Assembly: GCA_002494895.1 (NCBI GenBank)
Contig: DADA01000035.1
Location: 1-5,950 of the forward strand
Length of the DNA stretch: 5,950 nt
From: Nitrososphaera sp. UBA210
GTDB lineage: Archaea > Thermoproteota > Nitrososphaeria > Nitrososphaerales > Nitrososphaeraceae
Direction of reading: 5' to 3'
Shown: piece after piece, positions 1 through 5,186 of the stretch
Position numbering within the stretch: the first letter of the stretch is position 1
Layout: every line of letters starts with the position of its first letter
Made by a program: the position numbers and the translations under genes
Notes under the pieces: generated by a model
What the model was told of the DNA's origin: nothing
Database searches by the model: none
Seen by the model: only the letters and a program-made list of their open reading frames with translations

Positions 1-420
1 AAGCTCCCGAAGGCGGGGCGAGAGAAGCAACTTGATCTGGTTTAGGACTACAATGGAGGGAGTCCCCATGAGTTTAGCTCCGATAAGCGGTGAAAGCCGG
101 GAATCCGAGACCACCACACCGGGGTCGTGCAATGAAATGTTGCGGACTTCTTGATTTACCTGACGCGAAAGATTCGTGAACCAACGGGGGATGTTCGCCA
201 GGCTGTGCTTGACCGAAAAGCCGCCTTCTACGCTCCAGGCAAATTCCATCGGGGCAACGGTGGCGCACTGATAGCCCTTCATAGAAATGTAGCTAGCGGC
301 CTCGCCGAAGGAAGAAAACCGGATTTCGAATCCATGCTTTTGAAGCTCATCGGCAACCATGACCAGCCGACTGGCATGGCCCAGACCCACGCCGTATGGA
401 GCAAGATAGGCAGCGCCCAA
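1..420 (-). CDS. MurG/MGT-like glycosyltransferase, N-terminal part (runs off left edge)
   Basis: The first 140 codons of a GT-B-fold glycosyltransferase are visible; the C-terminal sugar-nucleotide-binding half lies outside the window. The N-terminus reads as a beta strand into a glycine-rich acceptor loop, APYGVGLGHASRL (residues 7-19), as in MurG and UDP-glucuronosyltransferase-like enzymes. Residues 102-128 (VVVSDSRLSP, then GAKLMGTPSIVVLNQ) match the family block in which a D-x-R element precedes a conserved small-residue helix and an Asn-Gln. The only in-frame start that keeps the glycine loop is TTG at 418-420, because an in-frame TGA lies directly upstream (421-423). A TATA-like box at 441-450 places transcription initiation about at this TTG, fitting a leaderless mRNA. 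The gene lies 30 nt downstream of the AMMECR1 gene on the same strand. Archaea lack murein, so the likely role is glycosylation of a lipid, cell-surface molecule or metabolite; the acceptor cannot be told from this half. Confidence 0.85.
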   Translation of the reverse strand, partial: MGAAYLAPYGVGLGHASRLVMVADELQKHGFEIRFSSFGEAASYISMKGYQCATVAPMEFAWSVEGGFSVKHSLANIPRWFTNLSRQVNQEVRNISLHDPGVVVSDSRLSPLIGAKLMGTPSIVVLNQIKLLLSPRLREL

Positions 421-440
421 TCATGCATTTCTGTAACATC

Positions 441-450
441 TGATTATTTA
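441..450 (-). promoter_or_regulatory. TATA-like box for the glycosyltransferase gene
   Basis: The minus strand reads TAAATAATCA, centred about 26 nt before the TTG start at 420. This is the usual archaeal TATA-to-transcript-start distance, so the mRNA would begin at or next to the start codon. The box overlaps the last codons and stop of the AMMECR1 gene, so the glycosyltransferase could be transcribed separately or by read-through. Confidence 0.45.
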
Positions 451-1098
451 TCATATCGTCAACGACTCTACCTTCACTATCAAACCCCCGGGCTCCAGTT
501 CCTTGAACACGACCGCATGGAATTTGTACAATTTTGATCCGGGATCCATTAATGCCCCCGGAGGTGCGCCTGCCTTGTGACAAATGTGCGCCAGATATTC
601 GTCAATATCCCAGTTTAGCTCGACTGGAACCTGGGGCAGCAAGAGCCCCGAGCCGCCTTTCCACCTCAGAATCAGGCCGTCTCTGCCGATCTTGATCGCT
701 TTTCTGTAATCAGAGGGTTCGCATCTTATGTCCTCTGGGGCAGTCAAGACGCTTACCTCAAAGGTGATGTTTCTGAGCTCTTGCAGATCTACGGGCGGAA
801 ACCGCGGATCTTCTGTTGCCGCAGCTATCGCTGCCTCTATGACTGTCTGGTCTAATTTCTTCTCTGAAACTGGAAAGCCGATGCAGCCCCGCAGATGCTC
901 CTCCTTTTTGGCTGTCCGGTAGTTCAGCGTGACAAAAACCCCTGATTCGGTGTCGAAATCGCCTGCCGGGGCCGTTACTGTTGATTCAGCCAGGTACTCT
1001 GTAACCGCCCGCCTGGCAAGGCGGACGAGACTTTCCCCTTGGCTGTCAGAGATCACAGCGCTAGTTGCTGCTTGCACACTAAAAAGCAAAGCGCTCAC
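451..1098 (-). CDS. AMMECR1-domain protein
   Basis: A full-length, 215-residue single-domain member of the AMMECR1 family, which is widespread in archaea and eukaryotes and has no firmly established biochemical activity. The diagnostic LRGCIG motif is at residues 69-74, followed by an Ala-rich helix, DPRFPP (97-102), a strand FEVSVL (113-118) and a SGLLLPQVP segment (150-158), all in family order. The longest reading begins at GTG 1098. A Shine-Dalgarno-like AGGTGA (1100-1095) overlaps that codon, but is better spaced (5 nt) for the in-frame TTG at 1089. GTG at 1056 would also give an N-terminus (ISDSQGESLVRLAR) close to typical family starts, so the true start is uncertain by up to 14 codons. 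The gene diverges from the zinc-ribbon gene and precedes the glycosyltransferase by 30 nt. Family assignment is firm; function is unknown. Confidence 0.92.
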   Translation of the reverse strand: MSALLFSVQAATSAVISDSQGESLVRLARRAVTEYLAESTVTAPAGDFDTESGVFVTLNYRTAKKEEHLRGCIGFPVSEKKLDQTVIEAAIAAATEDPRFPPVDLQELRNITFEVSVLTAPEDIRCEPSDYRKAIKIGRDGLILRWKGGSGLLLPQVPVELNWDIDEYLAHICHKAGAPPGALMDPGSKLYKFHAVVFKELEPGGLIVKVESLTI

Positions 1099-1141
1099 CT
1101 ACTGACATATTTCAAATTCAAGGTAAGCGCGAGATGACAAG

Positions 1142-1150
1142 AAATATTAA
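1142..1150. promoter_or_regulatory. TATA-like box in the divergent gap, usable in both directions
   Basis: AAATATTAA is nearly palindromic and lies in the 79-bp gap between the AMMECR1 start (minus) and the zinc-ribbon start (plus). Centred near 1146, it is about 32 nt before the plus-strand ATG at 1178, giving a leader of only a few nucleotides. It is about 48 nt before the minus-strand start region, giving a leader of roughly 20 nt that contains the AGGTGA ribosome-binding-like sequence. No other AT-rich box is evident in the gap. Whether one box serves both genes is inference. Confidence 0.4.
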
Positions 1151-1177
1151 CTCTATCAAGACCAGTTACCATCAAAC

Positions 1178-1339
1178 ATGATGAACTGCCCCAACTGTGG
1201 CGCCATTATGGTCTGGCTCAACGGATCTGTGCTGCACAGTCCTCCCGTGAATCATTATGAATGCAGGATGTGCCGTCTTTATGTTGTCAAGCAGCCAGAC
1301 AACACCTATGAAATCAAACCGATTGAAACCGGAAGCTAA
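1178..1339 (+). CDS. Small zinc-ribbon protein (53 aa)
   Basis: A 53-residue ORF begins with two consecutive ATG codons (1178 and 1181; either could be used) and ends at TAA 1337-1339. It has two CxxC knuckles, C4-P-N-C7 and C29-R-M-C32, separated by 21 residues, the layout of a treble-clef or zinc-ribbon fold binding one zinc ion. A hydrophobic strand (AIMVWL) follows the first knuckle and a strand (RLYVVK) the second, ending in a short polar tail. It has no signal peptide or membrane segment, so it is probably cytoplasmic. A TATA-like box about 32 nt upstream supports expression with a very short leader. Such mini zinc ribbons are common in archaea and may bind nucleic acid or a protein partner, but nothing here identifies the target. 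The real-gene call rests on the paired knuckles, the promoter and the clean fit between neighbours. Confidence 0.75.
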   Translation: MMNCPNCGAIMVWLNGSVLHSPPVNHYECRMCRLYVVKQPDNTYEIKPIETGS

Positions 1340-1408
1340 TAAACCACAGTAATCTTTGTTCTTGCGCGTTCTAGCAACACTATTTGCGCCAAAGTCAGCC
1401 GTAGAAAG

Positions 1409-1417
1409 CTAATATAA
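1409..1417 (+). promoter_or_regulatory. TATA-like box for the lyase gene
   Basis: CTAATATAA is centred near 1413, about 31 nt before the ATG at 1444. This predicts a transcript starting near 1439-1440 with a leader of about four nucleotides. No ribosome-binding sequence precedes the ATG, consistent with leaderless translation. Confidence 0.5.
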
Positions 1418-1443
1418 CAAACGCTTGCTGCAATGCCTTATCC

Positions 1444-2310
1444 ATGAGGCGAGACACGATTTCACTGAGAGAGAGACTTGAAGATACGAAAAAAATCATC
1501 GTATTACCCGGAGTTTTCGACGCGCTTAGCGCGCGCATTGCCGAGCAGGTGGGTTTCGATGCAATGTTTCAGACAGGTTATGGTTCGTCTGCTGCGCTTC
1601 TTGGAATGCCGGATTTCGGTTTCCTCAATGCCGGCGAAACGCTGGAGAATGCCAGAAGAATTATTTCAGCCGTGAAAGCTCCCGTCCTGGTAGACGCCGA
1701 CACCGGATACGGGAACCCGCTGAACGTCTGGCGTCTTGTAAGGGATCTTGAGAATCTTGGCGCCTCGGGGATTTTTCTTGAAGATCAGATCTGGCCAAAG
1801 CGATGCGGACACATGGCTGGCAAGGAAGTCATTTCAAAGGACGATTACATGCCCAAGCTCAGGTCGGCCCTCGAAGCTCGTAGAAGCAAGGACTTTATCA
1901 TTGTGGCAAGGACAGATGCCCGCGCGCCGCTGGGCCTTGAAGAGGCGATCGAGCGCGGAAAGGCGTACAAGAAAGCAGGCGCAGACGTCATATTCGTAGA
2001 AGCCCCAATGACAGTTCAGGAACTAAAGCAGGTCGCGGACGAGATAGACGCACCTCTGGTAGCCAACATGATAGAGGATGGCGTGACACCAACTCTTCCC
2101 GCCCAGGAGCTACTGAAGCTTGGCTATCGAATCGCAGTATTTCCACTATCTGCGCTTTACAGCGCTACTTATGCAATGCGTGAAGTCCTTACCGAGCTAA
2201 AGCAGACAGGTGCAACAAGACGCACTAAAAAAATGATGGTGACCTTTAAGGACTTTAATCGCTTCGTAGATCTGAAAAAGTACATGGATCTTGAAAAAAA
2301 ATACTCGTGA
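1444..2310 (+). CDS. Isocitrate lyase/PEP mutase superfamily enzyme, methylisocitrate-lyase-like
   Basis: A 288-residue cytoplasmic TIM-barrel enzyme of the ICL/PEP mutase superfamily, which makes or breaks C-C or P-C bonds of 2-oxoacid-type substrates with Mg2+. The N-terminal PGVFDALSARIAE (22-34) is the superfamily signature. GYGSS (45-49) is the substrate loop, and D84 and D86 in VDADTGYGN are the metal-coordinating acids. EDQ (113-115) is followed by KRCGH (119-123), whose C121 corresponds to the catalytic cysteine of isocitrate and methylisocitrate lyases. ARTDA (155-159) and VEAP (185-188) follow. The KRCGH loop argues against phosphoenolpyruvate mutase (EDKxxxxxNS) and oxaloacetate decarboxylase, which lacks the cysteine. 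The GYGSSA and FVEAP segments lean towards dimethylmalate lyase-like members, so 2-methylisocitrate, 2,3-dimethylmalate or a related substrate is possible. Length is normal for the PrpB-like subgroup. No methylcitrate-cycle gene is adjacent. The superfamily is certain; the substrate is inferred. Confidence 0.9.
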   Translation: MRRDTISLRERLEDTKKIIVLPGVFDALSARIAEQVGFDAMFQTGYGSSAALLGMPDFGFLNAGETLENARRIISAVKAPVLVDADTGYGNPLNVWRLVRDLENLGASGIFLEDQIWPKRCGHMAGKEVISKDDYMPKLRSALEARRSKDFIIVARTDARAPLGLEEAIERGKAYKKAGADVIFVEAPMTVQELKQVADEIDAPLVANMIEDGVTPTLPAQELLKLGYRIAVFPLSALYSATYAMREVLTELKQTGATRRTKKMMVTFKDFNRFVDLKKYMDLEKKYS

Positions 2311-2320
2311 ATTTCTACCC

Positions 2321-2338
2321 GACGGAATTGTTTTCGTC
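2321..2338 (+). terminator. Possible terminator hairpin after the lyase gene
   Basis: Eleven bases after the lyase stop codon, GACGGAA and TTTTCGTC can form a 7-bp stem with one G-U pair and a TTGT loop, including a T-rich 3' arm (TTGTTTTCGTC). It lies in the 60-bp gap between convergent genes. Archaeal termination depends mainly on T-rich tracts, so the T-run may matter more than the stem. A second short inverted repeat, TGTCAG-CT-CTGACA, lies at 2353-2366 in the same gap, just past the thioesterase stop on the other strand. Confidence 0.35.
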
Positions 2339-2370
2339 TAACTAGGTCATCCTGTCAGCTCTGACAATCT

Positions 2371-2850
2371 TCAGATCTTGCCAGCTTCCTTTAGGCGCGA
2401 ACGCATCCTTTGCTCGCCTTCACTAAAGCGTCGCTTGTCTTCCTCAGAGTCCAGGCTGATTGACGGAACCTCTGTCGGCCTTCCCTCTCGGTCTAGACCG
2501 ACCATCGTAACAAATGCAGTGCCCGTACGCACTCTGGTCCCGGTGTCCAGGTTCTCTGATTCTATCGCAACTTCGACTTCCATTGAAGACCTTCGAACGT
2601 AGTTAAGGCGGGCCGAAAGTATCAGTGCATTTCCTATGTAGACGGGTTTCAGGAAAGTCATTCTGTCAATGCTCGCGGTAACGCAATTCGTGTTCCTTGC
2701 ATGCCTCTTTGCGACCAGGCCGGCTATCAGGTCGACGTACTTCATGATGGTGCCGCCAAAGACGTTGCCCATCGGGTTCGCATCTGAAGGAAGCATCATG
2801 ACAGTCATCTCGGTCATTGATAAACTCGGGCTCTTGCCACCTATCGACAT
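2371..2850 (-). CDS. Hot-dog-fold acyl-CoA thioesterase (YciA/BACH type)
   Basis: A 159-residue single hot-dog domain that should hydrolyse acyl-CoA to free acid and CoA in the cytoplasm. The family signature PMGNVFGGTIMKYVDLIAG is at 26-44: the GNVFGG turn is followed by the central helix carrying D40, the acidic residue used by this type of thioesterase. FLKPVYIGN (66-74) is the second conserved block, and the strand VRTGTAFVTMV (107-117) closes the sheet. The C-terminal 35 residues are charged and helical, as in other acyl-CoA hydrolases of this family, which work as dimers of hot dogs or hexamers. The start is the ATG at 2848-2850; M12 is a possible later start. It lies 26 nt after the flavoprotein gene on the same strand with no obvious promoter, so co-transcription is likely. 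Acyl-chain preference cannot be read from the sequence. Confidence 0.92.
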   Translation of the reverse strand: MSIGGKSPSLSMTEMTVMMLPSDANPMGNVFGGTIMKYVDLIAGLVAKRHARNTNCVTASIDRMTFLKPVYIGNALILSARLNYVRRSSMEVEVAIESENLDTGTRVRTGTAFVTMVGLDREGRPTEVPSISLDSEEDKRRFSEGEQRMRSRLKEAGKI

Positions 2851-2876
2851 TCGAATTGTGAGTAGGCAGAATTGAT

Positions 2877-3905
2877 CTATAAAGCGTTTACCAGCCGCGT
2901 CATCTTTTCAAAGCTGATTTCGAAGCCAAAGCGCTTCTCTTCTTTCTTCATGTTGCGATACATGCTCATCATCAGGTTCAGGTGCCTCACCGTGCTCAGC
3001 TTGCCCTCCATCTTTAGTCTCACGATCCTGTATACGTCATCGTAATAGTCAAACCTATCAAGAACCTTCTTCCGATACTTTCGGAAATCGAACTTGCTGC
3101 CTCCATCAAGCACTTCAAGAAAAATGTCGCAGCAGATTAGTGATGGAATTATGCCTTCGCCCAACATTGGAAACACGCATCCTATGGATTCGCCTACTCC
3201 TATTACATTTCCTTCGTAAAAAGGCTCCATGTGTTTCGGGGGCGCCAGCCTGATGGGACGTCCTATCTTTCTTACGATTCTTGCTTCTGGATGTTCGCTG
3301 AAAAACTCCTTGACTCCATAGTAATTCTTTTCAACATCACCGGCTCCCATGTAGCCACGGCCGTTGTCCAGAGGAAAATACCAGAAATATCCCTTTGCTC
3401 CCTTGTATCCGATAACATAGAATTCGTCTATGCCATGGACGTTTTCCAGGAGATACTCGTACGCAGGTATCAAAAAGTCTTCTTTGGATCTTGGAAGAAG
3501 AGTGCGATGCAGGCCAGTGCAATCAAGAACATAGTCATACTCGTCGAATGGAAAGCTGTCTTTGCAGCACTTGGTGCCGTAGTTCACCTTTACGCCGTCC
3601 AGCAGGTCGTTTTCCCATCTGTGCTTGTCATAGGTTACGAGGCCCCTAAGATCCAGATACTCCTCTTTGTTGTCTGGCAACTCCATCCGCAACCTCGTCC
3701 CGGCGTGAAAGATGTACTTTGCAAAGCTTAGGCCGGCGCGGTCTGAAAACTTTTCTAGCATGTGCCTTGATGCGCCCCACGCGCACACAGGCCAGTGCTG
3801 CTCCTTTTTTGAGGCTTCAAAGATTTCCACCTTGTGCCCGCGTTTTTGGAGCAGGCTTCCAAGGTAGCTTCCGGCCACTCCAGCGCCTGCGATAGCGATA
3901 TGCAT
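2877..3905 (-). CDS. Geranylgeranyl reductase-family FAD-dependent oxidoreductase
   Basis: A 342-residue flavoprotein with the p-hydroxybenzoate hydroxylase-type fold used by archaeal geranylgeranyl reductases, which saturate isoprenoid double bonds in membrane lipids or quinones. The N-terminal dinucleotide motif GAGVAG (7-12) ends its second strand at E30, the expected ribose-binding acid. PVCAWGA (39-45) occupies the position of the family's PxxCxGG-like cysteine segment. VLDCTG (126-131) matches the second FAD motif, and GYFWYFPL (172-179) the family's YxWxFP substrate-site motif. VIGVGESIGCVFPMLGEGI (234-252) replaces the usual GDAAG...P..G.GI FAD motif, with GES instead of GDA. The C-terminal 80 residues are basic and helical and may sit at the membrane surface. 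The gene starts 27 nt after nop10 and has its own TATA-like box. Family is well supported; the exact substrate is not, and other prenyl- or hydroxylase-like reactions are possible. Confidence 0.85.
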   Translation of the reverse strand: MHIAIAGAGVAGSYLGSLLQKRGHKVEIFEASKKEQHWPVCAWGASRHMLEKFSDRAGLSFAKYIFHAGTRLRMELPDNKEEYLDLRGLVTYDKHRWENDLLDGVKVNYGTKCCKDSFPFDEYDYVLDCTGLHRTLLPRSKEDFLIPAYEYLLENVHGIDEFYVIGYKGAKGYFWYFPLDNGRGYMGAGDVEKNYYGVKEFFSEHPEARIVRKIGRPIRLAPPKHMEPFYEGNVIGVGESIGCVFPMLGEGIIPSLICCDIFLEVLDGGSKFDFRKYRKKVLDRFDYYDDVYRIVRLKMEGKLSTVRHLNLMMSMYRNMKKEEKRFGFEISFEKMTRLVNAL

Positions 3906-3932
3906 CAGACATGTGAAACTCGCTCAGTTTCC

Positions 3933-3940
3933 TTATAATT
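3933..3940 (-). promoter_or_regulatory. TATA-like box before the flavoprotein gene
   Basis: AATTATAA on the minus strand, centred near 3936, overlaps the last codons and stop of nop10. It lies about 31 nt before the ATG at 3905, predicting a leader of roughly five nucleotides. This would let the flavoprotein and thioesterase be transcribed independently of nop10. It may also be simply the AT-rich Leu-stop end of nop10. Confidence 0.35.
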
Positions 3941-4109
3941 CTTGTCGCGACTCGTCCGCGTACCTGTCAGCGATGCGGTACCTTGCGTACTTGTCGTCTG
4001 GAGAATATCTTGGAGGATGGGGGTCAATCGTGGCACTGCTGCACCTTGGACATTTCTCCTTGAGAGTATAGGTTCCACACGTCTGACATTTCCGGATAAG
4101 ATGCTTCAA
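3933..4109 (-). CDS. nop10: Nop10, H/ACA ribonucleoprotein subunit
   Basis: A 58-residue protein with the complete archaeal Nop10 pattern. An N-terminal zinc ribbon has CxxC pairs at C8/C11 and C20/C23, with the typical RKCQTCGTYTLKEKCPRC order. It is followed by the near-invariant linker PHPPRYSPDD (30-39) and a basic helix beginning KYARYRIADRY. Nop10 binds the pseudouridine synthase Cbf5 and helps H/ACA guide RNAs direct rRNA pseudouridylation. The start is TTG at 4107-4109: it yields MKHLIRKC, matching family N-termini, and an in-frame TGA lies two codons upstream. GGGGATGAT, ending three bases before the TTG, is a near match to the archaeal ribosome-binding consensus. nop10 often follows the eIF2-alpha gene in archaea, but none is recognisable upstream here. 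Downstream, the flavoprotein and thioesterase follow with short gaps. A TATA-like ATAAAG near 4142-4148 could drive the cluster. Confidence 0.93.
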   Translation of the reverse strand: MKHLIRKCQTCGTYTLKEKCPRCSSATIDPHPPRYSPDDKYARYRIADRYADESRQEL

Positions 4110-4237
4110 GTATCATCCCCGCCAGTACGACTCTTCTGACTCTTTATGGTCAAAGCTGAATCTGTCATGGTGCTGATGACACAATCGCAACAAAGGCGTT
4201 CTTTAAGGTTGCTTCTTGCAGTTAAGAGGGGACGCAT
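4106..4237 (-). CDS. Doubtful small ORF whose stop overlaps the nop10 start
   Basis: An ATG-started 43-codon ORF ends in TGA at 4106-4108, sharing the bases TTGA with the nop10 start, the overlap geometry of translationally coupled genes. The product is basic and polar, with a cysteine cluster (RLCCDC, about residues 14-19) and the tail KSQKSRTGGDDT. I do not recognise it. Another minus-strand frame in the same stretch is also open for about 30 codons, so openness here is weak evidence. No well-placed ribosome-binding sequence precedes the ATG. It could be a short leader peptide, the remnant of an upstream gene, or chance. Confidence 0.2.
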   Translation of the reverse strand: MRPLLTARSNLKERLCCDCVISTMTDSALTIKSQKSRTGGDDT

Positions 4238-4466
4238 CCTCTGAGTTTGAGTGCTTGCAGGAATCTCTTCATGTGGACTCTATCATCGTGATAGAAGTGA
4301 TATTGACTAAGCAAATTTTCGAACTTTTCCAGATACCGAGATTGTTTGTGGTTCAATTTGTTATGACCCCATACTCTAAAGGGGATGTCAATACAGAGAG
4401 CCAAGGTGGGTACCGCGTTAAGAACGCACAAGATACAAAAAGCAGATCTACGATTCAGCTTGACAG
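4110..4466. other. Gene-poor spacer between nop10 and the extracellular-protein gene
   Basis: This stretch separates divergent genes and holds no ORF I can assign. Both strands are partly open. On the minus strand, a reading at 4222-4356 (TTG start, 44 aa, or longer from 4485) gives a charged, aromatic helical peptide (RYLEKFENLLSQYHFYH). It overlaps by 16 nt the small ORF ending on the nop10 start. CTATCA-TCG-TGATAG at 4280-4294 is a perfect 6-bp inverted repeat with a 3-nt centre. The stretch looks more AT-rich than the genes to its left. It could hold a decayed gene, a long regulatory region or an untranslated RNA. I saw no tRNA or convincing C/D box RNA. Confidence 0.4.
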
Positions 4467-5186
4467 GTGTATACCGACTCAGCATCCCCTGCCATGGTAG
4501 GAATAGTCGTCGGGGTTTCTCTGATTGTCTTATTCGCCATCCTGCCGATTCCAGAGTATCCTATTTTCTCGGACAGCATGAATCGTGGACAAGAAAGTGC
4601 TGACTATACTCCGTTGCTTCGACTACAGATTTCAGGCTTGAGAGATAGTTACAAGGTGGGAGAAGCTGTGGAATTCGACGTCATCCAAACCGCGGGAGGT
4701 GGCTGTGTCTTGCCTGAACTTGTCACGATTAAGGATCTCCTTACTGGCAAGATTGTCAAAGAATGGAACGGAACACAGGATAGTGCATTGCTTTTCTGTC
4801 CCATTGAAACAAATCCTGCCGATTTCGGAACTACATGGAACACAAGAAGCTATGAAGAGAATCCTATCATATTCAACGATACGGGCTCCTACGCCGTTGT
4901 GGCAAAGCATCTGTTCAAAACGGTTCAGAAGGAGTTCAAGGTTATCGCCGTTGCTGACGATGGTAGTGACACGTCACAAGAGGTTGTCGCTCGCCTTTCA
5001 TCCATATCGAAAGACCTGGATACAGTGAAGGCTCTGCTTGAAAAGTATCCGAATGCAAACCTGACTGTGACTGCAAACTATTATTCAAAGCTGTTCCAAG
5101 AGTTTCAGAAATATCACCCGAGCGCGATAATTCAATATTCTGTTGCCAAGACAAAGCTCGTACGAGCTGACAGGGGCGGGTCCTAA
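4467..5186 (+). CDS. Putative membrane-anchored extracellular protein
   Basis: Not recognised as a named family. The 239-residue reading starts at GTG 4467; an ATG at 4494 (residue 10) would put the hydrophobic stretch MVGIVVGVSLIVLFAIL (10-26) directly at the N-terminus as an uncleaved signal anchor, which I consider at least as likely. The remainder is predicted to lie outside the cell. Residues 52-160 look like a beta-sandwich (LQISGLRDSYKVGEAVEFDV at 53-72; a closing strand SYAVVAK...KEFKVIAV at 141-162) with two cysteines, C80 and C111, that could form a disulfide. Asn-x-Thr sequons at N101, N137 and N198 would suit archaeal N-glycosylation. Residues 172-215 are helical, with heptad-like hydrophobics. 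The stop at 5184-5186 is followed by a second open stretch in another frame that appears to continue the protein, so this copy may be frameshifted. No enzyme motif is seen. Confidence 0.7.
   Translation: MYTDSASPAMVGIVVGVSLIVLFAILPIPEYPIFSDSMNRGQESADYTPLLRLQISGLRDSYKVGEAVEFDVIQTAGGGCVLPELVTIKDLLTGKIVKEWNGTQDSALLFCPIETNPADFGTTWNTRSYEENPIIFNDTGSYAVVAKHLFKTVQKEFKVIAVADDGSDTSQEVVARLSSISKDLDTVKALLEKYPNANLTVTANYYSKLFQEFQKYHPSAIIQYSVAKTKLVRADRGGS

Noticed and set aside
151..537. Plus-strand ORF of 128 codons across the left-edge region.
   Set aside because: It lies opposite the glycosyltransferase reading and the AMMECR1 3' end, both of which carry family motifs; its own translation does not.
1433..1447. 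Tiny upstream ORF (ATG CCT TAT CCA TGA) overlapping the lyase start codon.
   Set aside because: The TATA-like box at 1409-1417 predicts a transcript starting near 1439, after this ATG, so it is probably not in the mRNA.
1444..2310. Phosphoenolpyruvate mutase for methylphosphonate synthesis, known from some marine thaumarchaea.
   Set aside because: The diagnostic EDKxxxxxNS loop is absent; this protein has EDQ followed by KRCGH with the lyase cysteine, and no phosphonate genes are adjacent.
3231..3731. Long plus-strand ORF (166 codons) opposite the flavoprotein gene.
   Set aside because: It is antisense to a clear FAD-protein gene and its translation has no recognisable motif; it is a shadow of the real gene's codon use.
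4172..4244. Possible C/D box guide RNA (GCTGATGA ... CTCTGA) upstream of nop10.
   Set aside because: The C-box match is imperfect, no internal D'/C' pair is visible, and the terminal pairing is weak.
4216..4500. Plus-strand ORF of 94 codons in the spacer.
   Set aside because: There is no promoter or ribosome-binding site and no motif, and it overlaps the start of the extracellular-protein gene in another frame; likely chance openness in AT-rich DNA.
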